Shown: piece by piece, positions 54,360 to 63,749 of the stretch
How the letters are laid out: each line of letters starts with the position of its first letter
How positions within the stretch are numbered: the first letter of the stretch is position 1
Source: Bacteroidota bacterium
Lineage (GTDB): Bacteria; Bacteroidota; Bacteroidia; Chitinophagales; Chitinophagaceae
DNA: 64,000 bases
NCBI GenBank assembly: GCA_030706605.1
Contig: JAUZOE010000010.1
Location: 43,556 to 107,555 of the forward strand
Direction: 5' to 3'
Notes under the pieces: model-generated
Told to the model about the DNA's origin: nothing
Seen by the model: only the letters and a program-made list of their open reading frames with translations
The model's database searches: none
Made by a program: the position numbers and the translations under genes

Positions 54360-55913
54360 TTGGGATCAAAATTTTCCATATCAGAGCCGGTTATTACTGA
54401 GGAGATTTCGGGCGGCAACAATCTGTTTCCTGTTTTTCTGAAACTGGAAGAACTTTCCCTGCTTATTATCGGCGGAGGAAATGTTGCTTTTGAAAAATTG
54501 AACGCAGTTTTAAATAATTCGCCGCAAACAAAAATAAAATTAGTGGGCATTGAAATTAGTAATGCCATTAAAGACATTGCTGAAGAAAAAGACACGATAG
54601 AATTGTTAGAACGTGCTTATACCGTTAAAGATATTGAAGAAGCTGATATTGTGATTGCCGCAGTGAATGATCTTACGATTAGTGAACAAATAAAAAATGA
54701 CACAAAAGAAAAGGGAAAACTGGTGAATGTGGCAGACAAGCCCGGCTTGTGCGATTTTTATTTGGGATCTATTGTAAAAAAAGGAAACATAAAAATTGCG
54801 ATTTCCACTAATGGAAAATCTCCAACAATTGCCAAGCGGTTAAAAGAAGTGATCAATAACTTCATTCCTGATGAAATGGAAGACGTATTAAAAAATATGG
54901 GTACTATTCGTGCCGGGATGAACGGTGATTTTGACGAAAAAGTAAAACATCTTAATGATATTACCAAGGTGCTTGTTGCCAAACAAACGACATTAGCCAA
55001 AGTACCAAAAAGCGAAACAAAAAAATGGCAGAAAATTGTGACATGGTGTTTGCTTGCTTTTTTCTTTATGATTTTGGGACATACAGTTCTATCTTATATT
55101 CCTTTGGAAAAGATTATAGATGGTGCGAAAAAAATTCCTTCTATCGTTGATAAAAAATCTTTTTTAATGATGATGCTTTGTGGTTTTCTGGCGCAGATGG
55201 CTGACGGTTCTTTGGGAATGGGATATGGTACCATATCAACCACTTTTCTCCTGGCCAATGGTGTCAATCCTGCCATTGTCAGCAGCCGTGTCCACTCTGC
55301 CAGGGTATTTTCCAGTGGCGTTTCAGGGTATAGTCATCATCGGTTTGGGAATTTCAACAAGAAATTATTTAAAGCATTGGTGATTCCCGGTGTTGTAGGA
55401 GCTATTATAGGTGCAGCTCTTGCATTCTATGCGCAAAAATATTCAAACTATGTGCGCATTCCGGTTTCACTTTATACTGTTTATCTCGGTTTTTTTATTA
55501 TAAGAAAAGCGTTTAAAAAACAGAATCTGAATGATAAAGTAAAAAGAGCCGGATGGCTTGCAACCGCCGGTGGATTTATGGATGCGTTTGCAGGTGGAGG
55601 CTGGGGCTCATTAGTAACAAGTACGCTTATATCCAAAAGGAAAAGCCCGCGTTATGTAGTCGGTTCTGTTTGCCTGGCAGAATTTTTTGTAGTGCTGGCA
55701 AGCTCTATTACTTTTTTTATCTTCTTAAAAAGTATTCCTTTATTTGATGTTGCGGGATTGATTATCGGAGGCCTCATTGCTGCACCCATAGCGGCCAAGT
55801 TTGTTGGAAAAGTGCCATTAAAAACCATGTTTATACTTGTTGGTTCTTTGGTAATTCTCACCAGCTTTTCTACTCTCTGGAGAGGTTTTGCACAACTGAT
55901 GCTGGCTCATTAA
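54360..55913 (+). CDS. Fusion: precorrin-2 dehydrogenase (siroheme synthase N-domain) with TauE/SafE permease
   Basis: 517 residues beginning at a TTG two bases after cysI; no in-frame ATG lies before residue 175, and the domain is complete from TTG. The N-terminal part (about 1-215) is the CysG/SirC-type dehydrogenase: LLIIGGGNVAFEKL, VIAAVND with D104 at the catalytic position, and ISTNGKSPTIAKRLKEVI. The C-terminal part (about 228-517) is a TSUP membrane permease with GFLAQMADGSLGMGYG and GGFMDAFAGGGWGSLVTS. The first half helps make siroheme; the second probably moves sulfite, sulfate or another sulfur anion. The ferrochelatase part is not seen. Confidence 0.88.
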   Translation: MGSKFSISEPVITEEISGGNNLFPVFLKLEELSLLIIGGGNVAFEKLNAVLNNSPQTKIKLVGIEISNAIKDIAEEKDTIELLERAYTVKDIEEADIVIAAVNDLTISEQIKNDTKEKGKLVNVADKPGLCDFYLGSIVKKGNIKIAISTNGKSPTIAKRLKEVINNFIPDEMEDVLKNMGTIRAGMNGDFDEKVKHLNDITKVLVAKQTTLAKVPKSETKKWQKIVTWCLLAFFFMILGHTVLSYIPLEKIIDGAKKIPSIVDKKSFLMMMLCGFLAQMADGSLGMGYGTISTTFLLANGVNPAIVSSRVHSARVFSSGVSGYSHHRFGNFNKKLFKALVIPGVVGAIIGAALAFYAQKYSNYVRIPVSLYTVYLGFFIIRKAFKKQNLNDKVKRAGWLATAGGFMDAFAGGGWGSLVTSTLISKRKSPRYVVGSVCLAEFFVVLASSITFFIFLKSIPLFDVAGLIIGGLIAAPIAAKFVGKVPLKTMFILVGSLVILTSFSTLWRGFAQLMLAH

Positions 55914-56103
55914 TTGGATAGGATGCAGGGTGTGGTGCTGTTTAAAAAATTCCTGTATTTGATAAATATTTTTTTATATCCAATTCCACTTAGTTAATTA
56001 CTGATTATTCTGTCAATATTATTTATTTTCTGATGCTTCTGAAACCAGAAATATTGATAGGTATATAATTCACTCTAAAGTTTTGTAATTAATCATTAGT
56101 AAT

Positions 56104-57435
56104 TTAAACCTTCGGTAATTTATATCCATTGTGATATTCCTTCATCAGGTATTGCTTGTTGATTGCTTCATCTGTAAAGCGTTCTGTTGCTGAATTCCAC
56201 TCTAATTTTTTACCGCTGCGATAAGCAATATTTCCCATCTGAGCTACTGTAGCTACATGAGCTGCATCCTGGACAGGACAATGGAGATCCGACATTTTTC
56301 TTGACTTTATCACACTTACAAAATTAGCCATATGCTTGTCAACACCTTTATCTGATACTGCTGCAAATGGCTTGCTCACTTTGTTTTTACTTTGCTTTTC
56401 TTCTATTACTTCCCAGCCTCCCCGGTTAAGAATAAGCGTGCCGTTATTGCCAATATAGGCAATGCCATGATCGCGGTTATAAGGGCCGTTATCAATACCC
56501 ATTGCAGAATCCCAAACCATATTAAAATTATCGAATTCATACAAGGTAGTTAATGTATCAGGTGTTTCTTCATACATATCCGGGTAGGCAAAGCGGCCAC
56601 CCAATGCTGATATGGATTTAGGTATCGGAGACTTCATGCCGAGTAAACCATAGTCTAATAAATGAACCCCCCAGTCAGTCATTAATCCTCCTGCATAATC
56701 CCAGAACCAACGAAAGTTAAAAAGAAAGCGGCTCGAATTGAAAGTCCGCGTTGGAGCAGGTCCCAGCCACATGGTATAATCAACCCCTGCCGGTGGGGCT
56801 GTATCCGGAACAATGGGGCCGGGTTTCATCCAGCCCTGGTAGCACCAGACTTTTACGGTTCGTATATTACCTAACTGACCACTTTGTACATAATCTACGG
56901 CATCCTTAAAATGTTGCTGGCTGCGCTGCCATTGACCAACCTGAACTACTTTATTGTAATGTTGTTGTGCCTTCACCATAGCTCTACATTCGCCGATAGA
57001 ATTTCCTACCGGTTTTTCGCAATAAACATCTTTGCCTGCAGCGCAGGCATGCATCATAATTAAAGCATGCCAATGATCAGGAGTGCCGATGATAACAGCA
57101 TTCACATCTTTATTATCAAGCAGTTTCCGGTAATCGTCATAAGTTTTTACCTTGCGTGCATCTACATTTAATTTTGCAAGATCATTCATACGACGATCCA
57201 ACACCTCTTTATCTACATCACATATAGCAACTATATTTACACCCGGTATTTTTGATGCGGCAGTAAGATCACTCCATCCCATTCCATTCACTCCTATTAC
57301 GCCAATATTTAATTGTTCGCCCGGTGAAATGTGTTTTTTAAGATTAGCAAAAGCCTGGTTGTCTATTGCAGAAACCAATAAACTTCCGCCAAGAATCGAA
57401 GCGGAATTCTGTAAAAATTTTCTACGTGAATTCAT
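56104..57435 (-). CDS. Gfo/Idh/MocA-family oxidoreductase with Tat signal
   Basis: 443 residues. The N-terminus MNSRRKFLQNSASILGGSLL is a twin-arginine export signal. The NAD(P)-binding domain starts IGVIGVNGMGWSDL, and the family EKP motif is in YCEKPVGNSIGECRAM near residue 130. The C-terminal domain has the usual beta-sheet segments (DWGVHLLDYGL near residue 250). Exported members act on sugars or sugar derivatives in the periplasm; the substrate is unknown. A DUF1080 gene, a common companion family, lies nearby but on the other strand. Confidence 0.92.
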   Translation of the reverse strand: MNSRRKFLQNSASILGGSLLVSAIDNQAFANLKKHISPGEQLNIGVIGVNGMGWSDLTAASKIPGVNIVAICDVDKEVLDRRMNDLAKLNVDARKVKTYDDYRKLLDNKDVNAVIIGTPDHWHALIMMHACAAGKDVYCEKPVGNSIGECRAMVKAQQHYNKVVQVGQWQRSQQHFKDAVDYVQSGQLGNIRTVKVWCYQGWMKPGPIVPDTAPPAGVDYTMWLGPAPTRTFNSSRFLFNFRWFWDYAGGLMTDWGVHLLDYGLLGMKSPIPKSISALGGRFAYPDMYEETPDTLTTLYEFDNFNMVWDSAMGIDNGPYNRDHGIAYIGNNGTLILNRGGWEVIEEKQSKNKVSKPFAAVSDKGVDKHMANFVSVIKSRKMSDLHCPVQDAAHVATVAQMGNIAYRSGKKLEWNSATERFTDEAINKQYLMKEYHNGYKLPKV

Positions 57436-57629
57436 TGTTTTTATTTTGATTATAGGAAATTATTATGACACCTCAAGTTAAATGTATTTTGGAAAGTTTA
57501 CAAAATTTAATCTGAAACTGCACCCCGGTTACTTTTCCAAAAAATAAAAATGTTCAGTTATTTCTATTGTATTGTATCAATCATTGAAAGTCATTTATAG
57601 TTACCTTATAAGTTAATCTATTTTAATAT

Positions 57630-58349
57630 TCAATTTCGGTTTTTCCTATATTTCCAATGATCAAAAATCCAGTAAGTAAGTTTGGTGGATAAGATGCCCA
57701 GACCTGCGCCTGCAAGCACTTCTGTTAAAAAATGATTTTTATTATAAATTCTTAAAGCGCCTTCTGTAGTGGCCACCAGGTAGCCGCTGTAACTTAGGAT
57801 TTTGTGGCTTTCTTTTAATTCCTGGTGTATGATTTCTGCACCTCTGAAGGCATTTGCGGTATGTCCGGAAGGGAACTCTGTATTCTGAGTATTATATTCT
57901 TTAATATTGGCTGTAATATTTCTCATGACATATCCGATACCCCCGGTAATGATAATGGAGCCTGCATCTAATAGAAGGTGTTCCTTAAAACTATGTCTTG
58001 TTTTTACTTTAAATGCATCCATGGCATATATTGATGCAGAAGGGGCCCACATTAAATAATCATCTGCATTGGTATGGAAATCGGGGTGTTTATTTTTCAT
58101 TTCTGCCATGATATTATTATCCAGGTTTTGAATGCCTGTTATGGCTGGCTTTAAGGCTCCATAAATAAGGAAAGTGCCGGGAACAATTAATGAAACAGGT
58201 TTGAAATATTGACTGCATTTATCCACATGATCTATTGTTGTATCTGAATTAGGATTTGTTATTTTTCCTGTTTCCTGACCGGATACCGCGAAACTCAATA
58301 AACTAAAAAATGCTATCAACAAGGGCAGGTACAACCATCTTTTTATCAT
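57630..58349 (-). CDS. PAP2-superfamily protein with altered motifs
   Basis: 239 residues from the ATG at 58349, which gives a signal peptide or N-terminal helix (about 1-27); the longer frame from 58451 adds a poor head. The second PAP2 motif is present (EFPSGHTANAF). The first motif (K...RP) cannot be found, and the third reads RIYNKNHFLTEVLAG with Glu where Asp is usual. It may act on lipid phosphates with changed specificity, or be inactive. It lies alone between the oxidoreductase and DUF1080 genes. Confidence 0.78.
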   Translation of the reverse strand: MIKRWLYLPLLIAFFSLLSFAVSGQETGKITNPNSDTTIDHVDKCSQYFKPVSLIVPGTFLIYGALKPAITGIQNLDNNIMAEMKNKHPDFHTNADDYLMWAPSASIYAMDAFKVKTRHSFKEHLLLDAGSIIITGGIGYVMRNITANIKEYNTQNTEFPSGHTANAFRGAEIIHQELKESHKILSYSGYLVATTEGALRIYNKNHFLTEVLAGAGLGILSTKLTYWIFDHWKYRKNRN

Positions 58350-58699
58350 CTTCAAAATTTTAAAACTCAACGAAAATACTAATGATGGTCGTCTCTCACA
58401 GATTTTTTTAATAAAGAAATGAATCAACAAGTTTGGCAGACACTGCGCCAAGGGTATTAGCTTGTTTATATAACTGACGGGGAAACAATCAATGTAAATT
58501 CATTGTTGCCGTAAAGCAGGTATATTGCATTGTGAGAAATTTAGAAGAATCCTATTTTAGAAGAATCTTTCTCGCTGATTTTTTGATTTGGGAGATCATG
58601 TAAACTTTTGAATACATTTTAGCTTTTTACTACTTAACTTTATTTTGTGATTGCAATTCATTCCGGAATATTTTATCAATTAAATACAAACTATAATTT
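58350..58699. other. Intergenic region, about 350 bases, between divergent genes
   Basis: Includes the unused upstream frame of the PAP2 gene. The rest is AT-rich DNA with promoter-like A/T runs but no confident TAnnTTTG box. No gene, repeat or RNA was recognised. Confidence 0.4.
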
Positions 58700-59539
58700 A
58701 TGAATTTGAAAAATGATTTTTATTTAAAAGGAAAGTACCTCTTATTATTTGTGTGCTTTTTTTACAGTTCTTCTAAAATAAATGCAAAGGATTCTAATGC
58801 GATTAGAGATATTATTACGCATCGGGAAAATGCAGCAGCAATTGACAATACCAATTTCCTGCAGAAATTTGTATTGGATTCTGATTCAATACCCGGGCGT
58901 AAAGAGAAATTAAAAAGCCAGGGTTGGGAGGTATTATTTGATGGAAAAAATACTGACAAATGGAGAGGAAAAAATAGCGAAAATTTCCCATCTAAAGGAT
59001 GGGTAGTAAAGGATGGTACTTTGTTTTTAAATGAAACAGGTGCCGGAGATATCATCACCCGTGAAATGTACAGCAATTTTGAATTGGTGCTGGACTTTAA
59101 ACTAACCTACAATGCTAATAGCGGTGTGAAATATTTTGTAAACGAAATTAAAAATAAAAAGACCGGGGAAGTTGTAATCAATGGACCTGAATATCAAATT
59201 ATAGATGATTATAATTATCCGGAAGTTAAAGATCATAAGCATGATATCGCCTCTACCGCATCATGTTATTTGCTATACACTCCTGAAAATAAAAAATTAC
59301 ATCCTTATGGTCAGTGGAATCATGTCAAAATAATTGCCATAGGTAAACATGTGGAACATTGGCTAAATGGCGTTAAAGTATTGAGTTATGAAAGGGGAAG
59401 TGAAGATTTTCTGAAACGAAAGGCAGTTACTAAATTCGCAGATTTTGAAAATTATGGAGAAGAACCCGAAGGGCATATCTTACTTACAGACCATCATGAT
59501 AAGGTGTATTTTAGAAATATTAAAATAAGGCGGCTGTAA
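58700..59539 (+). CDS. DUF1080 (3-keto-disaccharide hydrolase family) secreted protein
   Basis: 279 residues with a signal peptide (about 1-28). The DUF1080 jelly-roll domain runs from about 75 to the end: WEVLFDGKNTDKWRG, GWVVKDGTLFLNETGAGDIIT, NFELVLDFKLTYNANSGVKYF and GHILLTDHHDKVYFRNIKIR. Members resemble concanavalin-type glycoside hydrolases, and some cleave 3-keto-glycosides. The N-terminal 45 mature residues are an extra, unrecognised segment. It is convergent with the phosphoesterase gene, 22 bases away. Confidence 0.9.
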   Translation: MNLKNDFYLKGKYLLLFVCFFYSSSKINAKDSNAIRDIITHRENAAAIDNTNFLQKFVLDSDSIPGRKEKLKSQGWEVLFDGKNTDKWRGKNSENFPSKGWVVKDGTLFLNETGAGDIITREMYSNFELVLDFKLTYNANSGVKYFVNEIKNKKTGEVVINGPEYQIIDDYNYPEVKDHKHDIASTASCYLLYTPENKKLHPYGQWNHVKIIAIGKHVEHWLNGVKVLSYERGSEDFLKRKAVTKFADFENYGEEPEGHILLTDHHDKVYFRNIKIRRL

Positions 59540-59561
59540 TTTTAGAAAATGTGAAACTCTT

Positions 59562-62108
59562 TTATTTTACAACTTTTGATATCGAAGGATAAGGGGTATT
59601 ATATCCTTTTACTGAATGCCAGATAATCCGGTTAAAAACTGATTCATCAACACGATCATAATCATCCAGGTTTTGCTGCAATGATTTTAATGCCCAATAT
59701 CGTTTCTTACCTGTTAATGCCTGCAAAGGAGGATTTAACTGGTCAAGAGGAATATTATTGGGTAATACTTTGTAAGGTGTGAAATCCGGAGTTTCGGTAA
59801 AGCACTCTGACATATCCCCTGAAGCCTTATCCATTTGATTCATAGGTGGAAGACCTAAAATATTTTCAATGGTTTTTACCATGCTGATTTGTGAATAGTA
59901 CTTTGAAATAACTTTCCCTCTTTTTGTATAAGGGCTGATTACTAAACCTACGGTTCTATGGCTATCCACATGATCCAGTCCATCTTGTGAATCATCTTCC
60001 GATACAAAAATGCAGGTTTCTTTCCAGAATTTACTATTAGAAATGGCTTCTACTATTTGACCAAGAGCCAGGTCATTATCCGCAACTGAAGATTGCGTTG
60101 TTGGCATACCTGGCCTTGTGCCTGAAGTATGATCACAAGGCAAAAGCATTATTGTGAAATTGGGGAATGAATCATTTTTTTCAAACTGATGCAATTCTTT
60201 TATAAATTCTGAAGCCCGGTACACATCTGGCACAGTTTGAGGAAAGCCAATGTAAGTTGGGCACAAGTAAGGTTTTATCTGGTCCAGATTTGCCTTTGCA
60301 GTTATTTTTATTAATCCCGTTCCCTTTTTAAAATCATTATAAACATCCATAAATGTTGATTTTGAAGGATGGATATTTCCTTCTACAAACTCGCCATAAT
60401 TTCTAAAGGTGAGGCCATGTTTTAAAACATTATTCCAGAGAAACCCTGAACTTGCATAGGCCAAAGCATCATCACCGTCATAAGGATAACTGCGTGCAAA
60501 GTCTCCAAAAGATTTTTCAAGATAATCAGTGGTATATGCTTCCGTGGCCCATTGATGCCCATCGGCACTCAATACGCCACTGCAATAATAATTATCAAGC
60601 AATACAAAATTCTCAGCTAATTTATGATGATTAGGAGTTGCCTGTCGTCCAAAAAGAACCAGGTTTGGGTCTCCATTACCCTGTTTCATATCACCAAACA
60701 CCTGGTCATATACCCTGTTTTCCTTAATAATATATACGACATGTTTAAAATGAGATTTTTGGCCCGGCATATGAGGTACCGCCACTATTGGCTGGCTATT
60801 CAAATTATCCACAGTATATGACTGCTGCTTGTCAAAAGAATTATTTTCTTTAACCTGGTGTGTCATTTTCTGAAGTTCTTTATACGTAGGCTTTTTGACG
60901 ATAGTAATACTGCCCGTAAAGTCACGGGTACGATAACCTTCCCGATCTGGTTTTTTATCCCTGGATCCAATTCCTTTTACATTGGCAATATATAAAGTGT
61001 TTCCAGCCTTGTTTACTAAAACCGCTCCGGGGTACCAGCCGGTGGGTATGTTGCCCAAAACTTTATGCGAACTGGTCTCAATAACCGAAACTGCATTTTC
61101 TGTGCCATTTGCTACATACAAAAACTTTCCATCAGGGGAAATGGCAAGAGCATTCGGTGCACTGCCAAACAACATATCATTATGGCTGTGGACAGATATT
61201 TCGCCGGCGACTTTATCAGTTGTTGTGTTAATGACAGTTATTACATCGCTGTTTGCACAAGCCACATACAAGCGGGATTTATCAGGGCTTAAAATCATCC
61301 CTGATGGATGCAATCCAACTTGAATTTCCTTTACCTGTTTGTTAATATTCAAATCTATAACTGAAACAGAACCGTTATTGGCTACTCCATTTTCTGGGTT
61401 AACCAAAACCTGGCTCCCTGAGGAATTATATGTTGATTCACCTTCATTCGGTTTACGCCCTCCCAGGTTACTGACATAAGCCTTGGAATCCGATTTCAAT
61501 ATAACACCATATGGTGCTATACCGACAGGGATTTGTGAAACCGATGAATCCTTTAAATTTACAATAGCTAGGGTGTTGTTACGGCTGAGAGTAACAAACA
61601 TTTTATTTTCATGTTGATTAAGGGCAATACCACCGGGTACAGGATCTCCGCCAATGATTGGTTTAGGTAATAGAATATAAGAATGCCAGCTTAATATATT
61701 GCTTTTGTTAAGATGAGCAATAAGCACACGATCATTAGCCTGTGACAGGTATATGGTACTTTCGTCTTTTGACGTATACAATCCATTGAAAGAAGTTCCG
61801 CCCTTTTGTAAATGGAGTGATTGAACAACAGTTTTATCCGCTAAAGACACAAGGTCTAATGAATGTATATTTTGCATCAGAAGATAATTCCCATTCCTGA
61901 TTAAATTAAGTCCTAGGGGTCTTCCGGGAAAATATACCTGGCTGCCTGCCGGCTTAATAAGTTGATTGGTGGGTACCAAAAAACTTTTATCTGTCTGCGG
62001 TCCAACTTCTTTTGGAAAATTATTAGTTTGTGCTAATAAGGAATCTATAGCCGAAAAGCATAAGCATATAAATAACAAGGAACAAAAAACACTTTTATTA
62101 GATTTCAT
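59562..62108 (-). CDS. YncE-like beta-propeller fused to an alkaline-phosphatase-superfamily phosphoesterase
   Basis: 848 residues with a signal peptide (about 1-26). The first half (about 45-400) is a YVTN-type beta-propeller with repeats such as VSVIETSSHKVLGNIPTGWYPG. The second half (about 445-800) is a phosphoesterase of the phosphatase superfamily with YIIKENRVYDQVFGDM, SADGHQWATEAYTTDY and FVSEDDSQDGLDHVDSHR, which hold likely metal ligands. It is exported; the substrate is unknown. The two-domain protein is frequent in Bacteroidota. Confidence 0.9.
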   Translation of the reverse strand: MKSNKSVFCSLLFICLCFSAIDSLLAQTNNFPKEVGPQTDKSFLVPTNQLIKPAGSQVYFPGRPLGLNLIRNGNYLLMQNIHSLDLVSLADKTVVQSLHLQKGGTSFNGLYTSKDESTIYLSQANDRVLIAHLNKSNILSWHSYILLPKPIIGGDPVPGGIALNQHENKMFVTLSRNNTLAIVNLKDSSVSQIPVGIAPYGVILKSDSKAYVSNLGGRKPNEGESTYNSSGSQVLVNPENGVANNGSVSVIDLNINKQVKEIQVGLHPSGMILSPDKSRLYVACANSDVITVINTTTDKVAGEISVHSHNDMLFGSAPNALAISPDGKFLYVANGTENAVSVIETSSHKVLGNIPTGWYPGAVLVNKAGNTLYIANVKGIGSRDKKPDREGYRTRDFTGSITIVKKPTYKELQKMTHQVKENNSFDKQQSYTVDNLNSQPIVAVPHMPGQKSHFKHVVYIIKENRVYDQVFGDMKQGNGDPNLVLFGRQATPNHHKLAENFVLLDNYYCSGVLSADGHQWATEAYTTDYLEKSFGDFARSYPYDGDDALAYASSGFLWNNVLKHGLTFRNYGEFVEGNIHPSKSTFMDVYNDFKKGTGLIKITAKANLDQIKPYLCPTYIGFPQTVPDVYRASEFIKELHQFEKNDSFPNFTIMLLPCDHTSGTRPGMPTTQSSVADNDLALGQIVEAISNSKFWKETCIFVSEDDSQDGLDHVDSHRTVGLVISPYTKRGKVISKYYSQISMVKTIENILGLPPMNQMDKASGDMSECFTETPDFTPYKVLPNNIPLDQLNPPLQALTGKKRYWALKSLQQNLDDYDRVDESVFNRIIWHSVKGYNTPYPSISKVVK

Positions 62109-62480
62109 CGCAGTTAATTTTATTTTATAAGTGAATTACCTGATTGAATATTCGTCGGTTATTTTCATTACCTGTTCCTATGCTTACATATCAAATAGAT
62201 ATTGTACCATTTCTTCTATATTCTATAAAATTCATTCATGCTCAGAATGGTATTTCCAGGTTTTTTAAATATTTAATTCCGTAAAGTTAATTACTTAGCC
62301 AAGGTAAAATATTTTTATTTATTTAATGTTAAATATTGGGATTCCCTTTTTATTATTGAAATAAATCAGCGGATAGATCATTCAATTTTTATTGCTATTC
62401 AGTTAATGCAAAGAAATATATAAAATTAAAATCTCCTTAAAATATTTTAGTAGTATTGACTATTCACCCTAAACAAAAAA
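62109..62480. other. Intergenic region, 372 bases, between divergent genes
   Basis: AT-rich spacer. A stretch at about 62437-62475 has ATTTTAGTAG followed by TTGACTATTCACCC, faintly like the sulfur operator, but the fit is poor. No gene, terminator or RNA was recognised. Confidence 0.4.
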
Positions 62481-63749
62481 ATGAAAAAATTTTTCCTCTT
62501 AATTTCAATAATTCTAAATGTATCGGCCTGTTTTGCACAGGCTAAGAGTAAACAAAAACTAAAGGTATTTATTGACTGCAGCAGAACCTTTTGTGATCAG
62601 AATTATTTTCGATCCGAAATAAAAGTGGTTGATTTTTTACGTGACCCTTTAGCAGCAAATGTACATGTCCTGATTACTTCTCAACATGCCGGAGGTGGAG
62701 GAAGACAATACCAGATGATATTTTATGGACAGAATAATTTTGATAATTATAATGATACATTACTATTTATGTCAGGGCCTTCGGCAACCAATGACGAAAA
62801 ACGAAAACTACTAACACAATATCTCATGCTTGGCCTGGCACCTTTAGTCGCTAAAACAGATTTTGCACCTGACGTAAAAATTTCTATGAATTCGGGTAAT
62901 GATAGTTTGCAATCGTTGACATCCACTACCGACAAATGGAATTACTGGGTTTTTAAAGTTAATTTAAATGGTAATTTTAATTATGACAAAGTATATAAAA
63001 GCAATAACTACAGTACCAGTTTTTCTGCTAACAGAACTACTGATAAGCTAAAACTTAATTTTAGTGTTTACAAAAGTTTACAAAAATCAACCTATCAATA
63101 TGATGACACAAGCGGGGTTACCAAATATTCAGTAAAAAACAGCAATTATGGATTTTATCATAGCCTGGTAAAAACAATATCAAAGCATTGGAGTTATGGA
63201 TACAGGGCCAGTTATAGTAATAGTACTTTTTCGAACTTTCAAAGTAAAATTTCTCTAAATCCTGCATTGGAATATAATATTTTTAATTACAAAGATGTTA
63301 ATAACAAGTTTTTTGTAATTCGTTATGGAGCCGATGTGATTGACTACAGGTATTACGATACTACTATATATAATAAAAAACAGGAAACCCTTTATGGTCA
63401 GAGTTTTTCAGCAGCTATAACTCTTAATCAGAAATGGGGCACTTTTAATAGCGGATTATATTACCATAGTTATTTCAAAGATTTAAAATTGAATCATGTG
63501 TCTCTTGTATTAAACTTGGACGCAAGGATTACAGGTGGTTTATCATTTAATGTTTATTCGTCGGGGAGTTTTGTACACGACCAGTTAAACCTTGCAAAAG
63601 GAGATGTTTCTGCTGTGGATGTATTGAGCAGGAGCAGACAACTGGCTTCCACTTTTAATTTCTATACAGCATTGGGTTTCAGTTATCGTTTTGGAAGCAA
63701 GTTGAATAATTACGTTAATCCAAGATTTGACGGGTATGGGGGATTTTAG
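62481..63749 (+). CDS. Unknown outer-membrane barrel protein with a Cys-containing N-terminal domain
   Basis: 422 residues with a signal peptide (about 1-19, ending CFAQ). An N-terminal domain (about 25-145) contains VFIDCSRTFCDQNYFRSEI, then FLRDPLAANVHVLITSQHAGGGGRQYQMIF and MLGLAPLVAKTDF. The rest consists of aromatic strands typical of a barrel (for example FSVYKSLQKSTYQYD and GALGFSYRFGSKLNNY-like ends). The combination recurs in Bacteroidota as hypothetical proteins. Two cysteines (about residues 33 and 38) could form a disulfide. Function is unknown. Confidence 0.72.
   Translation: MKKFFLLISIILNVSACFAQAKSKQKLKVFIDCSRTFCDQNYFRSEIKVVDFLRDPLAANVHVLITSQHAGGGGRQYQMIFYGQNNFDNYNDTLLFMSGPSATNDEKRKLLTQYLMLGLAPLVAKTDFAPDVKISMNSGNDSLQSLTSTTDKWNYWVFKVNLNGNFNYDKVYKSNNYSTSFSANRTTDKLKLNFSVYKSLQKSTYQYDDTSGVTKYSVKNSNYGFYHSLVKTISKHWSYGYRASYSNSTFSNFQSKISLNPALEYNIFNYKDVNNKFFVIRYGADVIDYRYYDTTIYNKKQETLYGQSFSAAITLNQKWGTFNSGLYYHSYFKDLKLNHVSLVLNLDARITGGLSFNVYSSGSFVHDQLNLAKGDVSAVDVLSRSRQLASTFNFYTALGFSYRFGSKLNNYVNPRFDGYGGF

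Noticed and set aside
62437..62475. Third copy of the sulfur operator
   Set aside because: It shares TTTTAGTAG with the box at 50074 but lacks the TTACCCTA half and the dyad.
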